Source of the DNA: Verrucomicrobiota bacterium
Lineage (GTDB): Bacteria; Verrucomicrobiota; Verrucomicrobiia; Chthoniobacterales; JAFAMB01
Assembly (NCBI GenBank): GCA_019241095.1
Contig: JAFAXJ010000535.1
Location: 1-12,273, forward strand
Length of the DNA stretch: 12,273 nt
Direction: 5' to 3'
The notes beneath the pieces are model-generated. The model did not search any database and was not told where the DNA came from. It saw only the letters and a program-made list of their open reading frames with translations. The position numbers and the translations under genes are program-made. Of this stretch, positions 1 through 6,960 are shown in pieces; position 1 is the first letter of the stretch, and each line of letters starts with the position of its first letter.

Positions 1-1
1 C

Positions 2-499
2 GCGGGGATGTATGACATGGATTGCTCAGGGTTTGTTGACTTCTTATCAAAGCGAGTTGCACCGGAGCAGTACGCTGGTCTTCCAATCGAGCCCGGGCAT
101 GCACGCCCGCGAGCAGCGATGTATTTCAAACTGTTTAGCGGATTGGCAGCTCATAATGTGCCGGGATGGAGAGCAATCGATCGACTCTCGCATGCAAAAC
201 GGGGTGACATTATTTCATGGGCGCGGACAGCCTCGACAAAAGAACCTCAAGACACGGGACACGTGGTTATAGTCGCTGCTGCCCCGGCCCTGACTAACAT
301 GGGTGAATATAAACTCGCGGTCTATGACTCCAGCGAAATTCACCATGACGGTGATAGTCGGCCAAATGCGACGAGCGGAATCGGACAAGGAGTGATCACG
401 TTAAGGGTAGACAATGCCGGCATACCGGTCGCTTTTAAGTTCAACTCCAACGCGCATTTTCATTTTGAGCCGATCGCGATCGGGCGGGTCATAGATTAG
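2..499 (+). CDS. NlpC/P60-like cysteine hydrolase, 5' end cut by window
   Basis: The reading frame is open to the left edge of the window, so the gene probably begins outside. The first internal ATG is at position 8. Residues below count from that ATG (163 aa). A DCSGFV motif puts a candidate nucleophile at Cys6, GDIISW follows at about 66-71, TGHVVIV gives a candidate His85, and VYDSS gives a polar third residue at Asp107. This order (DCSGFV, then GDxxxW, then a G-His strand) is that of NlpC/P60 and related papain-fold peptidases or amidases, which usually cut cell-wall peptides. Those domains normally have 20 or more residues before the cysteine, and usually a signal peptide, which supports a truncated 5' end. 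No substrate can be named. It could instead belong to the related CHAP or amidase groups. No functionally linked neighbour is visible. Confidence 0.6.
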   Translation, partial: AGMYDMDCSGFVDFLSKRVAPEQYAGLPIEPGHARPRAAMYFKLFSGLAAHNVPGWRAIDRLSHAKRGDIISWARTASTKEPQDTGHVVIVAAAPALTNMGEYKLAVYDSSEIHHDGDSRPNATSGIGQGVITLRVDNAGIPVAFKFNSNAHFHFEPIAIGRVID

Positions 500-779
500 C
501 CCGTGGCGTTCGGCAACCAAAAGGAAATCAATAAGGAGACATATCAAGCAGCAACTACCCTGAGGTTTGTCTAACCCCGCGTGAAATCCTGAATCAGGCT
601 GGCTTGCTCGACAACCGCACGTGATGCAGAGGATCCATCGGACTCGCGCTCTTCGTTCGGGCTAATTTCGCTCTCCTCACGTTTCCATCACTTCTCATGA
701 GACCAGCAAGGGCGTCACTATCTCTGGTTGAGTTAACGGTTTGCCGAGTCGGTTTGGGCTTGATCGCTTTCGGGATAGG

Positions 780-1211
780 TCACGTTGTTGGGACAGTCAC
801 TAGCAAATGACCTCTTTCATTCACAAGGCAAGGGAGAGTAGGCAGATCCCGCTTTGCCGGTCCCTCGGTAACCTTGCCTGTTGGATCGAAGGTTGATCCG
901 TGGCACTTGCAATAGAATGATTGGTCGGGCTCTGCCGCAAGCTTGCATTTTCGGTGGGTGCAAAAGGATGAAAGCGCTTGCAGCTTCGGACCTTTGCGGA
1001 CTACGAAAAATCCCTGGTTCAGAAACGTGCTGTAAACTCCATCTGACGCAAAGGTGTTAACAGGGCCGGCATCGATTACTCGTTGTCCAGCAGATGAAGT
1101 TGCAAAGCTACTTTTTTCGATAGCTTTGAGATCTGTTACCAGGGCGCCCGCTAAAATCAGGAACTGTCTTCGACCTAGGCGATTTGCCTCGTTCGGATGT
1201 TCGCTATTCAT
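780..1211 (-). CDS. Tat-exported Rieske [2Fe-2S] protein
   Basis: A 143-residue protein with one Rieske domain. The cluster-binding motifs are complete: CTHRKC gives Cys84 and His86, and CKCHGS gives Cys101 and His104. Cys89 and Cys103 are placed to form the disulfide found in high-potential, cytochrome bc1/b6f-type Rieske proteins. HGSTFD followed by a GP-containing stretch (GKVTEGPA) is also typical. The N-terminus has a twin-arginine signal, RRQFL, with Arg14-Arg15 followed by a short hydrophobic run to about residue 25. This implies Tat export with the domain outside the cytoplasmic membrane. The ATG at 1211 has no clear SD sequence. No cytochrome b or other redox partner lies in the window, so its role in electron transfer is unknown. 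It is smaller than a usual QcrA/PetA protein. The basic residues between His86 and Cys89 differ from the common CTHLGC form. Confidence 0.85.
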   Translation of the reverse strand: MNSEHPNEANRLGRRQFLILAGALVTDLKAIEKSSFATSSAGQRVIDAGPVNTFASDGVYSTFLNQGFFVVRKGPKLQALSSFCTHRKCKLAAEPDQSFYCKCHGSTFDPTGKVTEGPAKRDLPTLPCLVNERGHLLVTVPTT

Positions 1212-1357
1212 GGGTTAAAACTCAAATACCAGGCTTGTGACGACCCCCCCATGGGTATTCTGGCGAGCAGTCCATAGGCGAGCCGCCGCGCTATGCCGGG
1301 CTCGTTTCCGCCTGTAATGGTGGCGATTGTCCTCTCGGTTCCTCTGAGAAAAGGCCG

Positions 1358-2377
1358 TCAGCCGTTCCAGGTCACCTCGCAGGTGTTTTTGAGTTCAATG
1401 GCTCTCCCCAGCCGAAGCGACGCTCCCGCAGCCTCCGCCAGATAAGCCGTTCGCAGCCCATCTATCGCATTTACGGGCGGCGGCGCGCCCACAGCCACGC
1501 CACCAAGAAATGTTTCGATTTCCCTGCGATAACTTTCACCGTAGCGATCCATGTAGAACGTGAAAAGACGATCTGGCGCGCCGAAGCCCGCCTTTGAATA
1601 TCGCTGTACGGCAGTGGCCCTCGGGTTGTCCGAAATGACCATGCCGGCCGAGCCGAAGGCCTCAATGCGCTGGTCATACCCATAAACGGCACGCCGAGAA
1701 TTGAGAATCAGTGCCTGCTTGCCACTTAGGGTGACCATGGTCACGCAAGCCGTGTCGATATCGCCCAGTTTTCCGATTTCGGGGTCGACGAGGCAGCTGC
1801 CACGGCTATAAATGCTGACGGGTTCTTCGGCGAGTATCCATCGCGCCATGTCAAAGTCATGAATCATCATATCTCGAAAGAGCCCACCTGAGTTCGGTAT
1901 GTAATCGAGGGGGGGTGGAACTGGATCGCGGCTAGTGATCGTTAATTGCTCAAGAATGCCGATTTCACCCGTATCAATCGCTTTCTTAAGCGCAGCATGC
2001 CCGGGATCAAATCGCCGGTTGAACGCAAGAAAGACATTACGTGCTTGGGCACCCAAGACTTCGATGCAGCGCTGCGCGTCTGCTAAATTTGGCGCGAGCG
2101 GCTTTTCACACATAACGGCCTTTCCGGCCTTAACGGCTTGTATGATGCAGTCAACGTGGGTGTTCGAAGATGTCACCACTAGAACGGCATTGACCTCAGG
2201 ATGATGCAAGGCCTCTTCCATACTAGTCGCCACTGCCGCGCTGCTATTCGAAGCAAGAGATTTAGCGGCTGTCTCGACTACATCGTATACGGTAACGAGT
2301 TTTGCTCCCGCGGCACGGATGGCGTTTGCATGCACTCGGGCCATTCGACCAGCACCCATTAATGCGATCCCGATCAT
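1358..2377 (-). CDS. iolG: Gfo/Idh/MocA oxidoreductase, inositol 2-dehydrogenase-like (copy 1)
   Basis: A 339-residue NAD(P)-dependent dehydrogenase. The N-terminal Rossmann domain has a GxGxxA nucleotide loop (GAGRMA, residues 8-13). It is followed by EKP (91-93), FNRRFD (119-124), a GG-x3-D-x3-H block (Asp169, His173) and RRAVYGYDQRIEAFGS (228-243). Lys92, Asp169 and His173 match the Lys/Asp/His catalytic set of Bacillus IolG. The likely reaction is oxidation of myo-inositol or a related polyol/sugar at one hydroxyl. I place the start at the ATG at 2377, where family members begin. The frame stays open to a TTG at 2413, but that adds 12 residues with no family counterpart. A purine-rich GAGGAG sits only one base before the ATG, unusually close. 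It is divergent from the RRM gene and paralogous to the dehydrogenase at 3781-4773. The exact substrate is uncertain because this family includes inositol, glucose and xylose dehydrogenases. Confidence 0.88.
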   Translation of the reverse strand: MIGIALMGAGRMARVHANAIRAAGAKLVTVYDVVETAAKSLASNSSAAVATSMEEALHHPEVNAVLVVTSSNTHVDCIIQAVKAGKAVMCEKPLAPNLADAQRCIEVLGAQARNVFLAFNRRFDPGHAALKKAIDTGEIGILEQLTITSRDPVPPPLDYIPNSGGLFRDMMIHDFDMARWILAEEPVSIYSRGSCLVDPEIGKLGDIDTACVTMVTLSGKQALILNSRRAVYGYDQRIEAFGSAGMVISDNPRATAVQRYSKAGFGAPDRLFTFYMDRYGESYRREIETFLGGVAVGAPPPVNAIDGLRTAYLAEAAGASLRLGRAIELKNTCEVTWNG

Positions 2378-2654
2378 ACTCCTCGTTTTTTCAAAACTCG
2401 GGGCATTCTGCAAGATTCTATTTGTTGCTCTTCAGGATTGGGATCTGCTTAGCTGGCTAGATCGGCATAAAATAGTGATAAATCTTAAGGATTTTAGTGG
2501 AATTAGAGCGCAAATGACTGATAGTCGGGGGATCGTTTGCTCTAGTTCGAAGCGTGGAAATCGTCAGGTGAGGCTAATCTCGGTGGTGATTTGAAACCCA
2601 AGATTCGGGAACAGCTCTGTTGCTGGCATTCGTCGTTTAACCATAGGAGATAGC
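2378..2654. promoter_or_regulatory. Divergent intergenic region, iolG-like copy 1 / RRM gene
   Basis: About 277 bp separate the start of the minus-strand dehydrogenase from the plus-strand RRM gene, so promoters for both should lie here. It is relatively AT-rich near 2465-2500. That part holds a TAAAAT (2468-2473) that could be a plus-strand -10 box, but I see no matching -35 box. A short 5-bp inverted repeat, AAATC/GATTT, lies at 2480-2494. The RRM gene's ribosome-binding site is AGGAG at 2645-2649, five bases before its ATG. No sigma-factor or operator site can be assigned with confidence. Confidence 0.35.
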
Positions 2655-2951
2655 ATGAAGCTTTACGTAGGAAATTTGTCATTTAACACCACCCAACACG
2701 ACCTTGAAACCGCCTTCCAAGAGTTCGGTAACGTTTCCGAAGTCGCCCTGATTACTGACCGGGAAACAGGTAATTCACGCGGGTTCGCTTTCGTCACAAT
2801 GGGCAGCCGAGGTGAAGGCAAGGCTGCCATCGAGGGTATGCAGGGTCGCGAAGTGGACGGCAGGACCTTAAGCGTTAGCGAGGCGCGTCCTCGAGAAGAG
2901 AACTCGGGAGGTGGTCGCTCGAAGTCCTACTCTCGTCCTCGTCGATATTAG
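2655..2951 (+). CDS. Small RRM-domain RNA-binding protein
   Basis: A 98-residue protein that is one RNA-recognition motif plus a short basic tail. RNP2 is LYVGNL (residues 3-8) and RNP1 is RGFAFVTM (42-49). The aromatic residues at Tyr4, Phe44 and Phe46 are those that stack on RNA bases. VDGR at 68-70 precedes the last strand. The tail (about 80-98) is Gly/Ser/Arg-rich (GGGRSKSYSRPRRY), as in cyanobacterial Rbp proteins and other bacterial one-RRM proteins, several of which are cold-inducible and act as RNA chaperones. The start is well supported by AGGAG five bases upstream. IF-1 follows 221 bp downstream on the same strand, which suggests a link to translation or cold adaptation. That link is inference. 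A hairpin lies 20 bases after the stop codon. Confidence 0.93.
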   Translation: MKLYVGNLSFNTTQHDLETAFQEFGNVSEVALITDRETGNSRGFAFVTMGSRGEGKAAIEGMQGREVDGRTLSVSEARPREENSGGGRSKSYSRPRRY

Positions 2952-2971
2952 TAGCTCATCAGATTGATTTT

Positions 2972-2998
2972 TCAGCTGCATCGGTTGTCTGCAGCTGA
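2972..2998 (+). terminator. Perfect 9-bp hairpin after the RRM gene
   Basis: TCAGCTGCA (2972-2980) and TGCAGCTGA (2990-2998) are perfect inverted repeats with a 9-nt loop, beginning 20 bases after the RRM stop codon. The stem could be lengthened by two T-G wobble pairs. No T-run follows on the plus strand, so it does not meet the usual form of an intrinsic terminator. It could be a 3'-end stabiliser, a weak terminator, or a protein-binding palindrome. Confidence 0.45.
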
Positions 2999-3131
2999 GG
3001 AGTAAATCCTATTTCGGATTGAGTGTGGATTCGCTACTCAAACCGGAGTTTAAGCAAGCGGTCCGAGGCTTCTTAAGTCGTGCTTCAGACGCACTGGTCC
3101 TAAACCAAAGTTCTATTTAGCGAATTCACCT

Positions 3132-3162
3132 GGTTAGCGTTGAAGTTTTATTCTGGCTAACC
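3132..3162 (+). promoter_or_regulatory. Hairpin in the infA leader
   Basis: GGTTAGC (3132-3138) and GCTAACC (3156-3162) are perfect 7-bp inverted repeats around a 17-nt loop. The stem ends 10 bases before the infA ATG. No SD sequence is visible between it and the start codon. A structure so close to an SD-less start could control ribosome access or the fold of the leader. This is inference from position and sequence; chance occurrence is possible. Confidence 0.35.
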
Positions 3163-3172
3163 CAACCTGATT

Positions 3173-3391
3173 ATGTCTAGCGAAGAGCAGATTGTGGCAG
3201 AGGGTACCATCACCTTGGTTCTCCCAGGAACTATGTTCCGGGTGGAGCTTGACCGACAGCACACGGTGCTGGCTCATATTTCGGGAAAAATGCGCAAGCG
3301 TTTTATTCGCCTGAACCGTGGGGATCGCGTCAAACTCGAGATGTCACCCTATGATCTGAGCAAAGCACGGATTATCTATCGTTTGAAGTGA
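3173..3391 (+). CDS. infA: Translation initiation factor IF-1
   Basis: A 72-residue protein, the standard IF-1 length, forming a single S1-like OB fold. The family core is present: EGTIT near residues 10-14, [10 protein letters not shown] at about 17-26, [16 protein letters not shown] at about 32-47, and [21 protein letters not shown] at the C-terminus. IF-1 binds the 30S A site during initiation. The ATG at 3173 has no SD sequence within 20 bases. The gene is not inside a ribosomal-protein operon but stands alone after an RRM gene, so it may be an additional or specialised IF-1 copy in a genome with more than one. That possibility cannot be tested from this window. Confidence 0.95.
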   Translation: MSSEEQIVAEGTITLVLPGTMFRVELDRQHTVLAHISGKMRKRFIRLNRGDRVKLEMSPYDLSKARIIYRLK

Positions 3392-3780
3392 GTAAGGGTT
3401 AAGACCCAAGGGCAGGACTTATCCGTTACGATTGTGCTCGCATTGTGCTGGGACGGGGCAAACCATCCCCGCGCTTGCCTTGGGGTTCGTGACGAGAAAG
3501 CCGCGGTAATGGCTAATTCTCTTATTGCGTCCAACCAGATCCTGCAATTTGCTCGAGATCGGGTAGTAAACATGCCTCGTATTTTGGAAGATTATCATTT
3601 AGCCTTGATCCTTTCTTCTGAATCAGTATCCGCTAGATGTGAGCGGCATAATTGCAGCTTTATTTAGCGGAATGATGCTTTTGGGTGACCAGCGGACACA
3701 GGCTTATTGTTGATGATGGAGTCGGCACAGTGGCGGGGAAAATGGTCGATTCCGCGTAATGAAAAACAACGAGGAAATAG
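3392..3780. other. Intergenic region between infA and iolG-like copy 2
   Basis: This stretch of 389 bp has no gene I can support. A small inverted repeat CGGGG/CCCCG (3454-3458 and 3467-3471, 8-nt loop) lies about 60 bases after infA, without a T-run. An open frame of 77 codons at 3434-3667 has no recognisable motif and no ribosome-binding site. The right end should carry the promoter and leader of the second dehydrogenase. GAGGA at 3771-3775, five bases before that gene's ATG, is a good ribosome-binding site. Confidence 0.5.
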
Positions 3781-4773
3781 ATGCTGAAAGTAGCCGTCAT
3801 TGGAACCGGCTTTATCGGTTCTGTTCATGCCAAAAACATCGCCATTCATCCTGGCGCTCAGTTAATATCCGTTTGCGATGCTAGCCCAGAGTTCGCAAAA
3901 AGAGCCGCAAAAGCTACCGGCGCAGAGGCGGTGACCGATGCAGGACAGATCTTTGAAAACAAAGAGGTGGATGCAGTGCTGATCGCAACTCCGACAAATA
4001 CCCATGTCGATTACTTAAAACGAGCTTCAAAGGCAGGTAAGGCAATCTACTGCGAGAAACCGATCGGCTTGGATTACCACGAAGCAGAACAGGCTGTTGA
4101 AGCTGTCCGAATTGCAGGAGTTCCTGTAATGCTGGGGTTTAACCGCCGTTTTGATGCGAGCCATGCGGCCGTCAAGCGGGCAATTGAACAAGGCGAGGTT
4201 GGTAAGATCGAGATTGTCCAACTCACAAGCCGTGGTCCACAACCTCCGCCGATTGACTACGTCAAGGTTTCCGGAGGACAAATGCGCGATCAGACCATCC
4301 ATTTCTTTGATCTGCTGCGTTGGCTCACTAACGATGAGCCAATCGAGCTATATGCCACGGGAGCTGCGCTGGTTAGCGCCGCGATCGGTGATGCTGGTGA
4401 CGTGGACACCTCGATTGTCTCCTTGCGAATGGCATCCGGCGCACTTTGCCAAATCGATAGTTCGCGGCGCGCCGCTTACGGCTACGATGAGAGAATTGAA
4501 GTGTTCGGGTCGGAAGGTCTTGCTGAATCGCGGCGCCAGAACTTTCGAGGTATGGCTTTATACAAAGGGAGAAGTATTGTCGAAGACGGGCTGCATCCTG
4601 GATGGTTCGAGCGCATTGAGCAGAGTTATTACGCTGCCTTTGATGCTTTTGTTCAATCGGTTAACCAGGGAACAATTCCTCGACCCTCGCTTGAAGACGG
4701 ATTGAAAGCTCAACTGATAGCGGATGCAGCCACGGAGTCGCTGAAAACCGGGCAGCCAATGAAGATTGTTTAG
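3781..4773 (+). CDS. iolG: Gfo/Idh/MocA oxidoreductase, inositol 2-dehydrogenase-like (copy 2)
   Basis: A 330-residue NAD(P)-dependent dehydrogenase, full length for the family. It opens directly with the Rossmann strand and a GxGxxG loop (GTGFIG, residues 8-13). EKP follows at 92-94, FNRRFD at 120-125, and GG-x3-D-x3-H with Asp170 and His174. RRAAYGYDERIEVFGSEG starts near residue 229. Lys93, Asp170 and His174 correspond to the IolG catalytic residues. The ATG at 3781 has a good ribosome-binding site, GAGGA, five bases upstream. It shares long blocks with the dehydrogenase at 1358-2377 (NTHVD, FNRRFD, YGYD-RIE), so the two are paralogues or close relatives. The likely role is oxidation of an inositol or similar polyol. 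Other inositol genes (iolE, iolB, iolC, iolD) are absent from the window, so the precise substrate and pathway remain open. Confidence 0.9.
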   Translation: MLKVAVIGTGFIGSVHAKNIAIHPGAQLISVCDASPEFAKRAAKATGAEAVTDAGQIFENKEVDAVLIATPTNTHVDYLKRASKAGKAIYCEKPIGLDYHEAEQAVEAVRIAGVPVMLGFNRRFDASHAAVKRAIEQGEVGKIEIVQLTSRGPQPPPIDYVKVSGGQMRDQTIHFFDLLRWLTNDEPIELYATGAALVSAAIGDAGDVDTSIVSLRMASGALCQIDSSRRAAYGYDERIEVFGSEGLAESRRQNFRGMALYKGRSIVEDGLHPGWFERIEQSYYAAFDAFVQSVNQGTIPRPSLEDGLKAQLIADAATESLKTGQPMKIV

Positions 4774-4977
4774 CGCGGGGATTACGCTTAGTCCATAGGT
4801 CGCGTGGAGACAGGGTCATGTGAGGCCGCACCAAATGAGCTTGTGGCAAAAGGGAGCGGGGCCCCGGACAGTAGGTCTGAAGCCGGACTCTGTTTCTTTT
4901 TGCTTTTCGCCGCGCTCGTGCTCGGAATCGGTACCCTTGGAGCACCTACCCGGCTTAGGTAAGGGCGCACATCGGGG
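4774..4977. other. GC-rich spacer beside the IS110 remnant
   Basis: About 200 bp with no supportable gene. It is richer in G and C than its surroundings, with the palindrome GGGGCCCC near 4858-4865 and a pyrimidine-rich tract near 4890-4910. Short open frames exist on both strands, overlap each other and show no family features. Because it abuts the point where transposase similarity stops, it may be noncoding DNA from the far end of the old element, joined by an internal deletion, or simply old intergenic sequence. I see no terminator for the upstream dehydrogenase. Confidence 0.4.
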
Positions 4978-5199
4978 TGACCCGAGCTCCAAACAAGCCA
5001 AAATCTGCCTTTCTCAGCGTTGTTGCAGCTCAGCGAGCCAGTCCATCAAAGCTTCCGGCTCCTAAGCGATGCGTCGGTGTTCGACTTTGGCCAGCTCGGC
5101 TGCCGAGCGCAAAATCACGTCATGTTTTTGATCCGCCCAGTTCATCGTCACATAGCCGGCAACTCCCTGGGCGGAAGCCGCTGAAGTAAACTCTTGCAT
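4978..5199 (-). pseudogene. Decayed N-terminal fragment of an IS110-family transposase
   Basis: Read on the minus strand from the ATG at 5199, the frame gives a leader of about 15 residues, then GYVTMNWADQKHDV, then 17 residues on HRRIA, an in-frame TAG (5062-5064), EPEALMDWLAELQQR, an in-frame TGA (5014-5016), and ERQILACLELGS. Reading through the stops, this follows the start of IS110-family (DEDD) transposases: a first strand like VGIDWADxKHDV, then a TPEAL-x-W-L-x-L-R-R-like helix, then a strand ending LE-Q/S. The acidic residue in the first strand (GID), part of the DEDD active site, is replaced here by Asn20. Similarity ends near 4978; no middle or C-terminal (Transposase_20) part is seen. 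The fragment is therefore inactive: two stops, a lost catalytic residue and a 3' truncation. The assignment rests on motif recall, not on a search. Confidence 0.68.
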
Positions 5200-5590
5200 G
5201 TGTTAGATTCGTTGCACTTAGAACTTTTCGCGTCGCTCGAGTAGTAAGCCTTATAAGCAGAAGTAATCCACCTGGGCGAATCTTGATCTGAGTATCAGTT
5301 ACTTACACAAGCTCATCGTCAGCTTCGAAGTCTCGTTCCATTCATCTGGATGAAAAGGACGAGAATTCGTAACCGGACGATGCGCTCGCAGCGAAGTTAT
5401 TTACAATGCGGGGCGCTCACGCTCGAAAGCCACAAAAATGCTTTCGCCCTCCGGCACAATGAATACCTTCGAAGCTACAGCAAGGACAAGGATCATGCAG
5501 AGAAGTCGTGAGGACGGCCTCAACCGTGCGCCAGGACAACTCATCAAAGCGACTTGCTATTGTGCAGCCAACCCAACTGCATTACCTAAT
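5200..5590. other. Gene-free region between the IS110 remnant and xylA
   Basis: About 390 bp with no supportable gene. The part just right of 5199 corresponds to sequence upstream of the transposase. In intact IS110 elements that noncoding end can encode the bridge RNA, but the element is decayed and I cannot recognise such a structure. A 53-codon frame starting at the ATG at 5350 and ending at 5511 encodes a basic, unrecognised peptide with no ribosome-binding site. The xylA promoter should lie toward the right end; no convincing -35/-10 pair is seen. Confidence 0.4.
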
Positions 5591-5650
5591 TTCCTTAACT
5601 CATTTCGTTTCACCCCATAATTCCTTAACTCATTTCGTTTCACCCCATGA
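5591..5650 (+). repeat. Perfect tandem direct repeat, 30-bp period, across the xylA start
   Basis: Positions 5591-5618 are repeated exactly at 5621-5648: 28 identical bases at a period of 30. Both units begin TTCCTTAACTCATTTCG and end CACCCCAT. The second copy runs into the xylA start codon (CCCCATGAA); at the equivalent place the first copy has CCCCATAAT, so the start codon is ATA there. A frame from that ATA stops at once (ATA ATT CCT TAA), so the repeat does not extend the protein. It looks like a recent slippage duplication of the xylA leader. Neither unit holds an SD sequence. Confidence 0.97.
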
Positions 5651-6960
5651 AAAGCGCATTTCCTGAAGTCACGAAAATCTCTTACGAAGGTCCCTCCAGC
5701 AAAAACGCCTTGGCGTTCAAACACTATGATCCCGCGAAAGTCATTGAGAACCGGACGATGGCGGAGCATCTCCGGTTTTCTGTTGCATATTGGCATACGT
5801 TTCGAAATGTCTTAGGTGATCCCTTTGGCATTGGAACAGCAATTCGCCCTTGGGACGATGGCTCGAACTCTGTTGAGAACGCTTGTAATCGAGCCCGCGT
5901 AGCTTTCGAATTCATCGAAAAGCTGGGAGCACCTTTTTATGCATTCCACGACCGGGATGTCGCGCCAGAAGGCGCAAGCCTCGCCGAGACAAACCGCAAT
6001 CTGGATGCTGTTGTTAAAGTGCTTAAAGAAGAACAGGAAAGAACTGGCACCAAGTTACTCTGGGCAACGGCTAATCTCTTTACCCATCCGCGTTTCTTGC
6101 ACGGGGCAGCAACCAGCCCGAACGCGGACGTTTTTGTGTACGCTGCTGCTCAGGTAAAGAAAGCGATCGAAGTAGCTCACGAGCTTGGTGCTGCAGGCTA
6201 TACATTCTGGGGCGGTCGCGAAGGGTATTCCAGCCTTTGGAACACCGATATGAAGCGCGAATTAGAGCACCTTGCGAAGTTCCTGCACATGGCTGTTGAT
6301 TACAAAAAACAGATCGGATTCCAGGGAACGTTCTACATCGAACCTAAACCGAAGGAGCCGACGAAGCATCAATACGATTCCGACGCGGCGGCGTGCCTGA
6401 ATTTTTTGCGCGAATATGGGCTGCTCGAAGATTTTAAACTGAATTTGGAAACTAATCACGCCACACTGGCAGGTCACAGCATGCAACATGAATGCGAGGT
6501 TGCCGCTGCCGCCGGTGCGCTTGGCTCCTTAGACGCAAATGTTGGCGATGAATTGCTTGGGTGGGATACTGACCAGTTTCCGACTAATATCTACTTAACC
6601 ACCCAGCTGATGCTCACAGTTTTGAAAATGGGTGGATTTACTTCTGGCGGCCTTAACTTTGATGCGAAAGTCAGGCGGGAAAGTTTCGAACCTGTTGATC
6701 TTTTCTATGCGCATATCGGAGCTATGGATGCATTGGCTAGGGGATTGAAGAATGCTTCAGCGATTCGCGCTGATGGCCGTTTGGCCGAGCTGTTGAACGG
6801 CCGGTACGCCTCATGGAAGACTGGTATAGGAGCGGCTATCGAGGCGGGTAAGGAGGACTTCAACTCACTAGATAAACATGCGCTGAGCAATCCCGATCCA
6901 ATCCAGCACACCAGCGGACACCAGGAACTTCTTGAGAGTATTGTCAATGAGTTCATTTAG
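5647..6960 (+). CDS. xylA: Xylose isomerase
   Basis: A 437-residue class II xylose isomerase that converts D-xylose to D-xylulose, using a TIM barrel and two divalent metal ions. The active-site set is complete: FHDRD (His101, Asp104), GGREGY at about 189-194, EPKPKEP (Glu232, Lys234), NLETNHA (Glu268, His271), SLDANVGD (Asp296), WDTDQFP (Asp307, Asp309) and [13 protein letters not shown] (Asp339). These numbers coincide with those I recall for the E. coli enzyme, so the start at 5647 is well placed. The ATG lacks an SD sequence and lies in the second copy of a 30-bp tandem repeat. The 3' end overlaps the ABC ATPase gene by 14 bp, which implies co-transcription and probably translational coupling with the transporter. 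No xylulokinase gene is in the window. The enzyme should be cytoplasmic; no signal peptide is present. Confidence 0.98.
   Translation: MKSAFPEVTKISYEGPSSKNALAFKHYDPAKVIENRTMAEHLRFSVAYWHTFRNVLGDPFGIGTAIRPWDDGSNSVENACNRARVAFEFIEKLGAPFYAFHDRDVAPEGASLAETNRNLDAVVKVLKEEQERTGTKLLWATANLFTHPRFLHGAATSPNADVFVYAAAQVKKAIEVAHELGAAGYTFWGGREGYSSLWNTDMKRELEHLAKFLHMAVDYKKQIGFQGTFYIEPKPKEPTKHQYDSDAAACLNFLREYGLLEDFKLNLETNHATLAGHSMQHECEVAAAAGALGSLDANVGDELLGWDTDQFPTNIYLTTQLMLTVLKMGGFTSGGLNFDAKVRRESFEPVDLFYAHIGAMDALARGLKNASAIRADGRLAELLNGRYASWKTGIGAAIEAGKEDFNSLDKHALSNPDPIQHTSGHQELLESIVNEFI

Noticed and set aside
533..624. Good SD-like AAGGAG (533-538) followed by a 27-codon open stretch from 541
   Set aside because: The first codon near it is ATA, with no ATG, GTG or TTG at usable distance, and the frame soon stops. 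It could be a remnant of a small gene but cannot be supported.
2375..2413. Longer form of the first dehydrogenase from a TTG at 2413
   Set aside because: The extra 12 residues precede the conserved Rossmann start and the ATG at 2377 fits the family.
3434..3667. Open frame of 77 codons on the plus strand between infA and the second dehydrogenase
   Set aside because: No ribosome-binding site, no recognisable motif, and an equally long frame overlaps on the other strand; chance ORF more likely.
4816..5065. Several overlapping open frames on both strands
   Set aside because: None shows a protein family, and their mutual overlap and biased composition fit chance frames in GC-rich noncoding DNA; only the stop-interrupted IS110 frame carries recognisable motifs.
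5350..5511. 53-codon frame on the plus strand encoding a basic peptide
   Set aside because: No ribosome-binding site, no family resemblance, and it lies in a region marked by element decay.
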